A stretch of DNA of 64,000 bases. Origin: Irpex lacteus (taxonomy: Eukaryota > Basidiomycota > Agaricomycetes > Polyporales > Irpicaceae). Position numbers and translations under genes: made by a program. This document shows, one piece after another, positions 25,299 through 35,347 of this stretch (within the stretch, counting starts at the first letter, position 1; every line of letters begins with the position of its first letter). The stretch covers positions 992,001 through 1,056,000 of the forward strand of contig MQVO02000004.1 in the NCBI GenBank assembly GCA_001986395.2. Direction: 5' to 3'. The notes under the pieces were generated by a model. That model did no database searches. It was given only the letters and a program-made list of their open reading frames with translations, and was not told where the DNA came from.

Positions 25299-27029
25299 AT
25301 GTCCTCGGCAGGCTCCGAGTCACCGCACTCTAATCAGCCCTCGCCAAACCCGCCTCCCGACGAAGTCACGCTCGAGAAGCTCTGCAAGAAAGGGGCCACC
25401 GTCACACGGGCCTCTGAGCTGCTCGACGAACTCACAAGCAAATTCTCCGAGTTCAGGCGAGGCACTGATCTCTCGAACGGCACCACCGCGTTGTGTGCCT
25501 TCATCGCATCAGAGCAGTGCGTCTCTCCCAGTCAGTCTGATCAGCGCCGGCCAATGACAATATTCCCAATATTCATCATACAGACTCGAGAATAAGGATG
25601 TTTCTGTTGGCCTTGCGCGTACTTCGTCGGGACTTACGTGGGACCAGTTCTGGCTCCTGCTGAAAGAGGTTCAGGATGCGCTCGTGAACGCTGCGTCTCA
25701 ATCGTCCTCGTTCAAGTACTCGCGGCTGCCGGCTTATACGCCACCCTGCGATACCTGCGAGAGCAAACACTTTGAATGCGTTAGGAAGATTGCGCCGAGT
25801 ACAAAGTGTCAGGTCTGTAGTATTCGCAAGAAGGTCTGCACAAGACAAGACGGTGCTCAAGAGAGTGGGTGTTTGGCTGCTGCGATAGAGGTACATCATT
25901 AATCGTGTTCACTACAGAAGTGCGCAAGCTAGATGAGACCAAGGTTACACCAGACGACGACTGGCTCTCCGATCTCGACAGCGAACCCGAGAAAACCAAA
26001 GAGCTAATACGCACAATCAAGCAACCTCGATCTCCCTCACCATCCGCCCAACTCGATGGTAAGTGCGCTTCGACGACGACGGTACTAGCTCAGAATCTAA
26101 GAATCTCTTCAGCTCTCCTGAACGACATCGACGAGTCGAAGAGACTACAAATACCACCAAAGGCCCCCTCCTCACCGGCACTATCTCCGAAGTGGACCAC
26201 CCTCGAAGACGGCGCGGGCGGATCCTCCAATCCCACCCGTCCAGACCGTCCCCGATCCCATGACGCCGACTTCCCTCCGTCCCTCAAGAGAAAGCTTGAA
26301 TCCTCAGGCGACTCGAACGGCAAGAAACGCCACAATATATCTCCCTCTCAAGACTTCCTCATTCCATCGCAGAATGACCTGGAGAAACCCTCCAGATCTC
26401 TAAATTCTACATACAACCCCAATGGCAATAGCCATCCGTTCCGAACGACTGTGTCGCAGAAAGGTTCTTCCTCTCGGTCTAATGACAAGAAATATGTCAA
26501 TGGCAATGGAACGTCTGGCCCCGGAACATCCGCCCCTGCCCCACGGAAGTACCCCCGCCCTCTAAGCCCTACCTCAAGCGACGACGGCCACCCTCCCCGG
26601 TCATCCCTCTCAACAACCGCCTCCGCCTCCACCACTCACACCCACAAAACCTCCTCCTCCTCTTCCGCAACCACAACCCACCGCCCCCACCCCGACTCAT
26701 CCACCCTCCTCCGCCAATCCCTCCACACAAAAGCCCGCGAAATAATCACCCACGTCGAGTCCCACGGGTGCGCCGGCATCGCCCTGCGTCTTCACATCCT
26801 CGACCTGAAGACGCGGCTCGTCGAGCTCGACCGGCTCAAAGCGGAGCAGAATAGGAATAGGAATAGGGATAGGGATATGTCGAGTGTGTTGGCGCTGGAG
26901 GGGATGGTGAGGAGGGCGGGGGAGGCGGTTGTGAAGTCTATGAGGGAGGATGGGTGTGTGGATGTTGAGCTTAGGCTGCTTGTGTTGGATTTGGATACTC
27001 GGTTGGTGGAGATGGATAAGGAGCGGTAG
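25299..27029 (+). CDS. Zn2Cys6-like protein with duplicated C-terminal helical repeat
   Basis: Starts MSSAGSESPHSNQPSPN. After a short intron (25506 to about 25585) a segment TSSGLTWDQFWLLLKEVQDA leads to six cysteines at about 25747-25840 spaced C-x2-C-x6-C-x9-C-x2-C-x6-C, exactly the fungal binuclear zinc-cluster spacing. The first loop, ESKHFE, is acidic rather than basic, so DNA contact as in Gal4 is doubtful. A long low-complexity Ser/Pro region follows, then two tandem copies of a roughly 35-residue unit ending LRLHILDLKTRLVELD and LRLLVLDLDTRLVEMD. Two 40-60 nt introns may lie at about 25865-25917 and 26060-26112, though the second can also be read through. The role is unknown; a nuclear regulatory protein is a guess from the zinc cluster. 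The last 400 nt switch abruptly from C-rich to G-rich sense strand. Confidence 0.65.
26736..27026 (+). repeat. Tandem protein-level repeat, two copies
   Basis: Copy 1 (about 26736-26841) and copy 2 (about 26921-27026) encode related helices sharing a G-C pair near the start and the pattern LRLxxLDLxTRLVExD. Between them lies a short run encoding alternating Arg/Asn and Arg/Asp from GGAATA/GGGATA units (about 26848-26878). The two copies hardly match at DNA level because synonymous codons differ: C-ending in copy 1, G/T-ending in copy 2. Confidence 0.6.
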
Positions 27030-27459
27030 GACGTTTTGGATGTCTTTTCTTACTGTTCTTCTTCTCTTGGTTTTTCTGTTCTTGCGCAATGGAATTCTTG
27101 GGTAGGCTGTGGGAGTATACGAAGCCGATGGGACGTAGCGGTGAGCTATGTGGTGGTTGAATACTGTAGATTTATTGTACGTTAAAACATGTTGTAAAGA
27201 ACGTGTATAACTCATCCTATATTGGCGAGATTCATTGGTATTCATTGTATCTACTAGTAGAAGCTCCATAGCACAATTCTCAAAAATGAACCTACCACCT
27301 TCCTCGGTCAATTTCAGATTGAAGAGATCACGCAGTAATTCGTGGGTATGAATTGAAGTGCATTGTGGGGTATCCTAGGAAAATAATCCAAGCAAACGAA
27401 TGTGTTGCACTACGCTATAATACAAATCCAAGCCGCCCGTCCATCCACCACTCTGTCAA
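27030..27459. other. Convergent 3' spacer
   Basis: About 430 nt between two genes that end towards each other; A/T-rich compared with the flanking exons. No gene recognised. Confidence 0.5.
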
Positions 27460-29221
27460 TTAACGCAGGATAGAGGAAACTCCTTTCACCGGCCGGACAG
27501 TCGCCTTACTCCGCGCGTTCGTCTGCGCTTTACGCAACTCCTCGTCGATTCGCCACATGCCTTTAACGAACGCCTCTCGATCAAGACTTCCTCGGCCAGA
27601 GGAATCGCACTCCTTCCTATCGTTGACGAAAATCATTCAGCACCAACGTATCGGAAGGTTGTAAAATAGCAACGCACCATATACTCCGCAACTTCTCCTT
27701 CTCCAGTTTCGACATCCTCCAAATCTTCGCAACAACCCTCCCATCCAACCTATCCTCACCCGTCACAGTCCCCTCTTCCACCGGCTCAAGCACAGACGAA
27801 GGCTTCGGTGCGTTCTCCGGGTTCGTGATCAAGTCTACAGACAGCCCACGCCATCCAGCCGCCTGTCTAGATTTTCGTCCAAAAGGCGGAGACGTGGCCC
27901 TTGCCTTCTCTCTGGCCGCAACCTTCTGCGCGAGAACGTTCTTGTTGAATAGTGCCTCGTATCTTCTGCGGGCAGCAGGAGGGACAGGAGGAGTGCGCGT
28001 TAGCTGGGGTAGTTGCGCTGTGCTGATCGCGCTCTTGGGTGGGTATACTGGACGGCCGCTTGATAGTGAGCTGCGAGATGTTGACGTGCTGAATACGGAC
28101 GAATGGTCGGATGATGATGCCGTCGTGGAAGCTAGAGAGCTGCGGTTGGACGACGGTATGCGGTTCCTCGGAGGCGGAGGCGGCGGTGGTCCTTTGCTGT
28201 TCGTGCGTACAGCATAGGGTACTGAAACACTGGGTGTGGTGGTAGAGGGAGATGAGGTGGAGGAACCGGGCTGTGGTCGCTGCGGGAGTTTGGGTGGCTC
28301 CGTAGGTCGACGGACGTACTCTGCCCAATCGTGTGACATAGACGATGTGCTAGGACTTATCATAGATGTTACGGAGACGTTCTCAAACGACTCGTCCAGG
28401 CTACCCGTGTCGATGTCCCGTGTGCTTATACTGTCTGCGTCGTGGTCTTCGCGGTCAATAGGATAGGTTGTGACGAAGTTGGCTAGCGAGCCGGGGGTGG
28501 TCCCGTCGGTTCCACCGTCAGAGGAAAGTGAAACAGAATGGAAAGAAGATATAGACGAGGCGGGAACGTGGCCCGAGCCATTTCCTCCGCGCGATGGGAT
28601 GGATATACCAAGCTTCGAGGCGGGAGTATACGCACTGTCCACTGTGAGAGAATCTGACTTCCTGCGTGGACCAGGGGGTAGAGGGGGATACGACGGGCCT
28701 GTATGTGACAGCGAGGAGCTGGAAGAGTTTGACACAGAGACGGATTTGAGTGAGCTGTAGGAGGCTTTGCGGGGCGGCAGCGGCGGCGCAGCTCGCACGG
28801 TACGCGGCGGTGAAGACTCAAGGTGAATGAGCGGTGTAGTCTGAAAGTGGCCATGCACAGAGGTTGGGTCTGAGACGTGTCTCTGTAGGACGCTCTCGTG
28901 GTTCGGCCCTGGCACTTTCTTCTGTCGAGGTGCGTACGGCAGCGGCCCATCTTCCACCACCCAGTCCTTCAGGTCAATCAGTGAGTTCTTGCGGCCCAGT
29001 GCATCTGGTGGAGATGTTGACGATGACCTAGAGGAAAAGTTTGTAGACGTCGATGGCGGCGATGGCACAACCGAGAAATATCCCTTGGTCGGTGGTGAGT
29101 CCGGCTTATCCAGTAAGTTTGGTGCTGATTTCGTCGCTTTCACATTCGTACTGGAGGTTCCAAGGGCTTCAAAAGCGCTGATGCGGGATTTTATGTCAGG
29201 CGGAGCGTCCGGTGTCATCAT
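27460..29221 (-). CDS. Irs4/Tax4-like protein with C-terminal EH domain
   Basis: Two exons. A very long first exon starts MMTPDAPPDIKSRISAFEAL and is dominated by Ser, Pro and Thr with several proline-rich stretches (PPLPPR, PPPPPPPR, PPLPPGPRRK) that suit SH3 or profilin binding. The C-terminus carries PPVPPAARRRYEALFNKN and then DRLDGRVVAKIWRMSKLEKE, which joins across a roughly 65 nt intron to CDSSGRGSLDREAFVKGMW, an EH domain with one EF-hand-like loop. Yeast Irs4 and Tax4 share this layout of disordered N-terminus plus terminal EH domain. They bind the Inp51 phosphoinositide phosphatase and affect cell-wall stress signalling and autophagy. The EH call is good; orthology to Irs4 rests on layout. 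Confidence 0.7.
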
Positions 29222-29829
29222 CGTGGCGGGCTAACGTGGCTTGCAGACTGCCCGACGTCGCTGGGGGCCAGTAAGCGAGGCTCGTGGTTGTCGAGGATAG
29301 CGACAAGCAATTCGGTAATGCGCCCCAGGGCGTCTATTCAATTACTCGCCCCGGCCCGCCTCCGCAGTGTCCGCCGCAATGTTGAGCTGCTTTTAAGTAT
29401 CACTCAAAATGTGGAGTTTAACTGGACAAAAAATGCGATTGAGTCGTATATAACTGTATGCTTTCCTTCGAGTCTTAATCAACCTGAAGCCATAAACAGA
29501 TGCTACCTATCAAAACAGTGAATGCGATAACGGGACAGGCATACTTATCCAGCTCCCCTATGTGCTCACTGCTCCGATAATCCGAAATTTGTCTTCTAAA
29601 TTTGACGTGCAATGAGCCGTTCTTTCACAGAGCTAGGCAGCTACGAGGCCAGCCTTTTAAAGTATCTGGAAAGGCCCATGTACTGCGATTATTCACTGGG
29701 CACCGTTACAGTCACAGAAAGTCACGATCAAATCAGGTCCGGAGCGCTCGATAAGATCGACCAAGTTTCTGTCTCGAGCCGCCTGCAAGATTACATCTGC
29801 ATCCACCGTCACAGTCTTGGTTTGTAACA
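29222..29829. other. Intergenic promoter region of Irs4-like and TMA20 genes
   Basis: About 600 nt between divergent genes. A 71-codon frame at 29612-29827 has no domain and ends just before TMA20. No strong element is seen. Confidence 0.45.
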
Positions 29830-30571
29830 ATGTTCAAAAAGTAACCCTCTTCCTCATACGCACTTTCTACCATGACTGATATGTCTTTGTAACACAGATT
29901 CTCGCCCTCCACAGACATATCAGGCCAAACAAGCGTCAAGTCGTCTGTTCAGAGAAATATACGGACCAACATCCTCTCTCACTGGAAGATAGACCAGGAG
30001 ACCCTCGAATCGATATGGCCCAAGAAAGAGTCAATAACGCTTGTTAAGTGGTCAGCATCGACTGGCGGTTCTCTCTCTCGTCAAACCTGACGGCATGCGC
30101 ACTGGCAGCAGAGAACACATCTCCATCTACCAATTGCACGGCGAGCCTCTCTTCTTCCAGCACTACGACGGACCCTTTTTCCCTACATTAAGGCTTCTGC
30201 ACAAGTGTACGTCAAATCTCATGACTGTCACTCGCCTCTTGTATTGATAACAAACTAACTCTCGATCGTATTAAAAAGACCCGTTCATCTTGCCCAAGGT
30301 CGGCGTAGACCGAGGAGCCATTCGCTTCCTTCTCGCAGGTGCCCATATGATGTGTCCTGGTCTTACATCAAAGGGTGGGTACCTCCCTCCCGCAGATGCT
30401 GGTCTCCCCGCTGGGACGCCAGTGGCGATCTTCGCCGAGGGCAAAGAGCATGCTGTGGGTGTGGGTCTCCTGAAGCTCGGTACTGAGGACATCAAGAAAG
30501 TCAACAAGGACGTCGGAGTTGAGACCGTTCATTACCTCGGAGACGACCTATGGGCTATTCAGAAGCTGTAG
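29830..30571 (+). CDS. TMA20: TMA20/MCTS1 ribosome-associated PUA-domain protein
   Basis: Four exons (29830-29840, 29898-30050, 30109-30206, 30279-30571) join in frame to 184 codons, matching the roughly 181-residue family. The first exon is only 11 nt and encodes MFKK, the conserved N-terminus, before [16 protein letters not shown]. Family signatures: [20 protein letters not shown] across intron 2, [20 protein letters not shown] across intron 3, [33 protein letters not shown], then [18 protein letters not shown] and [19 protein letters not shown] in the PUA domain. The protein works with Tma22/DENR on the 40S subunit in recycling and re-initiation in the cytosol. The tiny first exon would be missed by most automatic predictions. 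Confidence 0.92.
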
Positions 30572-31511
30572 AACAAATGATAGAACTGAATGATGTATAC
30601 TAGGATTTTCGGAATTGTGAGCCGTAGCTCAATCGACGTGCGCCCCGTGCGCGTTTTTGTTCGTCCCGGATTCTGATTCGTGTGTGGTTGGCACTCTATT
30701 CGTCTAATCGACTCCCAAATACGGGGTTCTATCTTTCGTCAGGAGTAGAACGATTGCCATGAGGTGCGTAAATGACATTATGACGCTTCAAACTTACTGT
30801 CGCGTGTTGGTCGCGTTTTTCTTTGCTATCATACTTTGTATGGCTATATCCCGATTTGTGTATAGTCACCGGCTACTTATGTGGCGTTTTAGCCTACTCT
30901 GCCCTTCGTATACAGATAAGCTTGACACGTAAAGATGCAGTCTTCTGGTAGCGTCCACAACGACTGGAACTTCTTCCTCTCCGTTATCAAGCTCAACTGC
31001 GCTTTCGCACTCATTCACACCTGACCCCAATACGCGTACTGATGACGGTGTGACCTTCCATTGTTAACCATCGATCCTATTACAGTGACCTTGATGTCAA
31101 CACCGAGCTGTCTTTAGAGTGTCCTAGGGTATTGATCTAGAACAATCATATACCTGTTCGAGGTTACTGTCGTCTCCTCCTAGGACGGTCTGAGTCACCC
31201 AGGGAAACTCGGTCTCCTTTGTCCAATACCTGTCAGCCTAGTGTATACTCCGGTGGCTATAAAACAAGCCTTTCGAAGCAACGTGTGCAGGTACAGGCCA
31301 CGCCACGCTTCTCTTGCAGCCTCCTCACCATGCGCAAGATCAAAAACGTGTCCGAATATGGCAGGCATTAGCAAGATCGGAATTGACTCGCCATCAAAAA
31401 GTCTGTTGTCTGATATTCACCGTCATCTTCCTCACGGCCCTTGCACAAGATCTCGCATCCTCTCGCGCAATCCCAGGGCAAAACAAACCCGATCGGCTGG
31501 CGAGTTTTAGA
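30572..31511. other. Intergenic, TMA20 3' end and SRR1-like promoter
   Basis: About 940 nt with no frame of note before 31240. The right end holds a TATA box (listed separately). Nothing else is supported. Confidence 0.5.
31258..31264 (+). promoter_or_regulatory. TATA box upstream of the SRR1-like gene
   Basis: TATAAAA lies about 250 nt before the chosen ATG at 31512, implying a long leader or a 5' UTR intron. Called from sequence and position only. Confidence 0.4.
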
Positions 31512-32929
31512 ATGACAGACGATGTCCCCCCTTTCGAGTATGAGGCTCCGTTTACTCCTTCGCGCCCGCGTAAGAAACGAAAGAACAAGAACACGCAAGA
31601 ACGTCGCAATCTCCCAGAGGCGTTAGAGCGCACGAGGCAGGAACTCCTCGTCGGAGGCTGGGTTCACGATTCCACAAGTCCGTTGGTCGTCATCCGTCCG
31701 AAATCGCCATTCATTGCGTGACTAACATCTCCCCACGAACTTAAACCTACCCCCTTGAACAGAACTTCTCCGAGACGCCTTGGAAACGCTCTCCTTGCAG
31801 TCGCCCAAGGTGCTTTGTCTGGGACTGGGCAGCCCGGCCTCCTCCCGAGACGCGAGGGCCCAGCTGGCGTTTCTCCTTGAAGTCTGTGACGATCTCAAAC
31901 TCGTGTGTACCTCTTTTATGTACATACTTTCTCAGAACGACAATACATCCGACTTCACGCCTATTCCTAGGAGCGTTCGAATGTGTCCGCGTATGATCCT
32001 GCGTTTACGGACGAAGACGATCAACTTCTCGCATCCCTCAACATGAAGCGGCTACCTGACTCGGAGAACAGAGTGCATCTCATTTTCTTTTGTTAGACCT
32101 CGGTCACATCGAACGAAGAACTCTCATCGCTGACTATTCGTTTCCCCCACCCCTTCTGTGTGCATCGTCCCCCCGTATCTTTTCCGCAGGATGCAGCCTA
32201 TCCGTTGTCCGAACCAACTATAGCGTACATGCCCCACTGCGATCTGCACCTGTACGAAAACATCCTCGGCGCAAACTGGTCAAGCATCCAACTTCCCCAG
32301 CTCGTCCTTATCGCGAACCGCTTCAGCGAGTACCTGGACAGGTGAGTCCTTTTCCCGCCCACGACTACACCCACGCACGCCCATTTTCCCTTGATCTGTC
32401 TGCGTATGTGCCTACACAGCACATGCGCTATCAAGAAGGGGAAAGATGGGATGCAAAGCCACAGGGTAATCGGGCACTGATTGAAGGGTCCTGTTCTTCC
32501 CCTCGTCCATCGGACATTCCGTCTGTCTTTCGTGTCTGGCCAACAGCATCCCGTCACACAAGCTGACTGCCGAATACCCGCGCGTCTCACGAATAGGTAA
32601 GTTGAAAGAAATTACCTCAGATCTGTCGGCTTGGTGTTCCTTGATACTCGCTGGTCCTGTACCATCCCGAACTCTAATCAATGAGACCTTTACGCCCCTA
32701 ACAGTGGCAAAGGACAATAAAACGAACGTGATTAAGATGAATACGAGGAGCTGACGAGTCTTTTGTGCTAGCACCGTTATTGGACTCTCTGGTGCTCCCG
32801 CATTGTGACGTGCACCCCACAGCGTTCAATAACCTATCTATCCAATTCGCGCGCTCTGGGGCCCTAGGATCCGTGGACGCCGATAAGCTGTGGCAACTTC
32901 AAAGTCCGGCCGCGGAACTCGAACGTTGA
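31512..32929 (+). CDS. SRR1-like domain protein
   Basis: The start codon gives MTDDVPPFEYEAPFTPSRP, then a basic stretch RKKRKNKNTQERR that could be a nuclear signal. The SRR1 domain follows: KVLCLGLGSPASSRDARAQL, DVSAYDP-like NVSAYDPAFTDED, PTIAYMPHCDLHLYENILGA, PQLVLIANRFSEYLD, then across introns SHKLTAEYPRVSRIAPLLDS, LPHCDVHPTAFNNLSIQF and the end LWQLQSPAAELER. I place introns at about 31672-31769, 31904-31969, 32074-32190, 32341-32548 and 32598-32771; the first donor (GTCCGT) is weak. SRR1 in plants affects phytochrome B and clock output; in yeasts and animals relatives influence heme metabolism and cell division. The exact role here is unknown. Confidence 0.82.
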
Positions 32930-33607
32930 TGGATGGAAAACCGCCCTGGAGACACAGGTGAAGGGGGCGAAGACGGAGGCTGTTGGGGGTCACACGACGA
33001 AGAGCGTCATTAGACCATCATCAGACGAACGAGGGCGGGAACATTGTCTTAGAGCTCTCCTTCTCTCCGCTGACTATGACTCTGCGGGGGAACATCCACC
33101 GCGGGGCTTCTTACATTCAATGCGATGACTTTCTTTGTTATCTTCTATCTTCTTCGCGGTGTTTTGCCCTTGGTGGCTGACTGTGCTGGGTACGGCCGAC
33201 TGATATGAGCTGTGGCCACACCGCCGAGAGAGCCGGAATCCATCGGAGGCGCCTTGATTGGGCGACAAGACCAAGCCCACTCATCTCCACCGCTGACAAC
33301 CAGACTGAGATCATCCTCGCCGATTAGGTTGGCACAGGCTCGTCACAGCCAGTCACAGCCAGTCACGAACGCTACGACCCTGATGATGATGCGCACGCAA
33401 GCGGGGAGGTGGAAACGAGCCAGAGTGACATTGCAACAGGAGGCGAGAAAATGGCGAGCAATTATAACGCATGGGATATTGACCATAAGCAGAACACATT
33501 GTACAATAAAGTAGACCGACCGACTAATGAAATGAGACAGACAAAACACAGCAGGAGACAAAGAGCAGACGACCAAAAGTATGAGACATAGAAAGCAAAC
33601 ATGCGAA
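32930..33607. other. Convergent 3' spacer with a short tandem repeat
   Basis: About 680 nt between convergent genes, purine-rich on the plus strand from 33470. No domain-bearing frame found. Confidence 0.5.
33342..33366. repeat. Ten-base tandem repeat, about 2.5 copies
   Basis: GTCACAGCCA is repeated directly, ending in a partial copy GTCAC. It lies outside any gene and has no known role. Confidence 0.7.
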
Positions 33608-34474
33608 TTAGCACGAGCCTGCATAGGCGTGGTAAATACCAGCAGGCGGCGGCGTGGTGGACTCGTGGGGGAAGGGGAGTGGGTCAAGTTCAAACGAATA
33701 ATACGAAGGTTCGTCCATCTCGACGTAAACCTGAGGATGCGAAAAGGGAAGGCGCGTCCGCTCGCGCGGCATGGATAGGGGAAGGGAACTAGGAGGCGAA
33801 ATAGAAGTGGTTGATCCTGACGACGGTGTCAGCGGTGCGTCCGACTCGTCGTCTGAGAGATCGTCTATGGCGTCAGGAACCGACGCATCTTCTAGGTCGT
33901 CAACATCGTAGTAGGGTAGCGGATTATCGTACAGAGCTGGTGTAGAAGGTAGAGAGTCCATAGAGTCGGTAGAGGCTTCGAGCTCATACCAGGCTGGGAT
34001 GAGAGGGGGATGGAGGGGTGGATAGGGTATAGGATAAGAATAGAAGCCGGTCTGGTCAACAAGATCATCGGAGGAAGACATAGGGGAGTACAACGGGCTC
34101 AGAGGTTCCTCATCGTCGACCGTGGGGAGAGCAGACGGAGGCTCATCGTCGTCATCATCCTCTAGGTTTTCGAGTAGCGAGTCAAGCCATTGGCTCTCCT
34201 CATTGGTTGAAGGCTCTTGAGAGTGAGGGTCGGGGAACATGAACGTATCAATGTCTTCCTCTTCGAGCACCTCTTCGTCGTGTCTGTGCGCAGATTCTGT
34301 ATCAGCCTCGCCCTTCACATCGCCGGCGTTAGGTAGCGGATCATGCGAGCGTATAATAGAGTTTTTAAGCAATACCCAGCGATGCAGGCTGCAGCTGTCC
34401 TTAACGTGTCCGCTAACGACATACTGCAGCTTGTTGCGGGCCAGGCTGAACAGGGAGCTGGATTCTGAGGACAT
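33608..34474 (-). CDS. Acidic protein of unknown function with conserved-looking C-terminal motif
   Basis: Single exon of 288 codons from ATG (MSSESSSLFSLARNKLQYVV). The N-terminal 40 residues are ordered-looking and hydrophobic-basic (FSLARNKLQYVV, then LHRWVLLKNSIIRSHD). The centre is highly acidic and Ser/Pro-rich, with runs such as NLEDDDDDEPPSA and DDLSDDESD. The C-terminus HPQVYVEMDEPSYYSFELDP is rich in aromatic residues and looks like a binding motif. There is no signal peptide, zinc finger or enzyme signature. I recognise the general style as a basidiomycete-specific protein but cannot name a family. A transcription-related role is only a guess from acidity. The frame is open 30 nt upstream of the ATG, but no earlier ATG is there. 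Confidence 0.7.
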   Translation of the reverse strand: MSSESSSLFSLARNKLQYVVSGHVKDSCSLHRWVLLKNSIIRSHDPLPNAGDVKGEADTESAHRHDEEVLEEEDIDTFMFPDPHSQEPSTNEESQWLDSLLENLEDDDDDEPPSALPTVDDEEPLSPLYSPMSSSDDLVDQTGFYSYPIPYPPLHPPLIPAWYELEASTDSMDSLPSTPALYDNPLPYYDVDDLEDASVPDAIDDLSDDESDAPLTPSSGSTTSISPPSSLPLSMPRERTRLPFSHPQVYVEMDEPSYYSFELDPLPFPHESTTPPPAGIYHAYAGSC

Positions 34475-35347
34475 TGTGTTGTGTGCGGTGGGTGGGTTGT
34501 TCACGGAGGGCCGGTTGAGCGGGACTGAGGGGTGTTATAGAGGTGCGTTCTGCTGGCACACGATGAGCTGCACGTTTGAAGCACGACAACTGGGCAAAGC
34601 ACTTACGAGACCGGGTTATTGGTGCGGTCACCGGTGTATACGATATACGACAAATGGCTCGAACAGAAGAGTGCCGTTCTTGGACTTGCGATAGGACTTG
34701 TTAACCATTCTTACTGGGGGTACGCCTGACGGCTAATGAGACTGTCTAGGCGGACGAGAGATAAGAACGAGTTAAGCGGAGGGCGGGACGCGACTAGGAC
34801 ACGTTTATGCGGCCATGGCAGCAGAGGGAGGCAAGAGCCGATGAGTCCGCTGAACCGAGCGGGGTCTCTCTTTATACGCACGCCCGGCGTGACCGCGACA
34901 GTGACTCGACGCCCCTGATCCCAAAGGTGACCGTCACTCCCTCGCTTAACCTTATTGGGGTGTGACTTCCATACGCGGCTCTCCGTCACGCCCTTCGATC
35001 CCAGTCACGCCCAATCACGCCCCGCCCAGGCGGGGAGGCTAAACTCGTTTCCACCCTCGCCACCGTTGCGTACGAGCTCAGCATAATTCGTCATGGCGGC
35101 GCATCCCCCATTGCTACTCACGCCAACCTCCGCACAGAGAGCGCAATTCGCGTGGCGTGACGAGCGCACCCATCACCCGACAAATTCCGATATAATTAGC
35201 TTATCTACAGAAACATAAAACAAGAGTACAGAGCTCGGTTCCTTCGTGCTCGTGTGGGCACTAATGCAGCCCTGTGGGAGAGGGAACCCGCACGGTTGGT
35301 AGCAGGAGAGGGCAGGTCAGGGTCGTCCGGTGGCTTGATTACCGGAC
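34475..35347. other. Intergenic promoter of the acidic orphan and 3' flank of CDC27
   Basis: About 870 nt. It contains a possible minus-strand TATAAAG at 34870-34876, about 400 nt before the orphan's ATG, and a cluster of TCACGCCC elements described separately. No gene is seen. Confidence 0.5.
34986..35022. promoter_or_regulatory. Cluster of three TCACGCCC elements
   Basis: TCACGCCC occurs at 34986-34993, 35005-35012 and 35015-35022, followed at once by a CGCCC..GGCGGGG inverted stretch. An inverted partial copy, GGCGTGA, lies near 34886. The cluster is about 510 nt upstream of the acidic orphan gene. A further copy sits in the PDX1 divergent promoter near 25100. Probably a transcription-factor site cluster; the factor is unknown. 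Confidence 0.4.
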
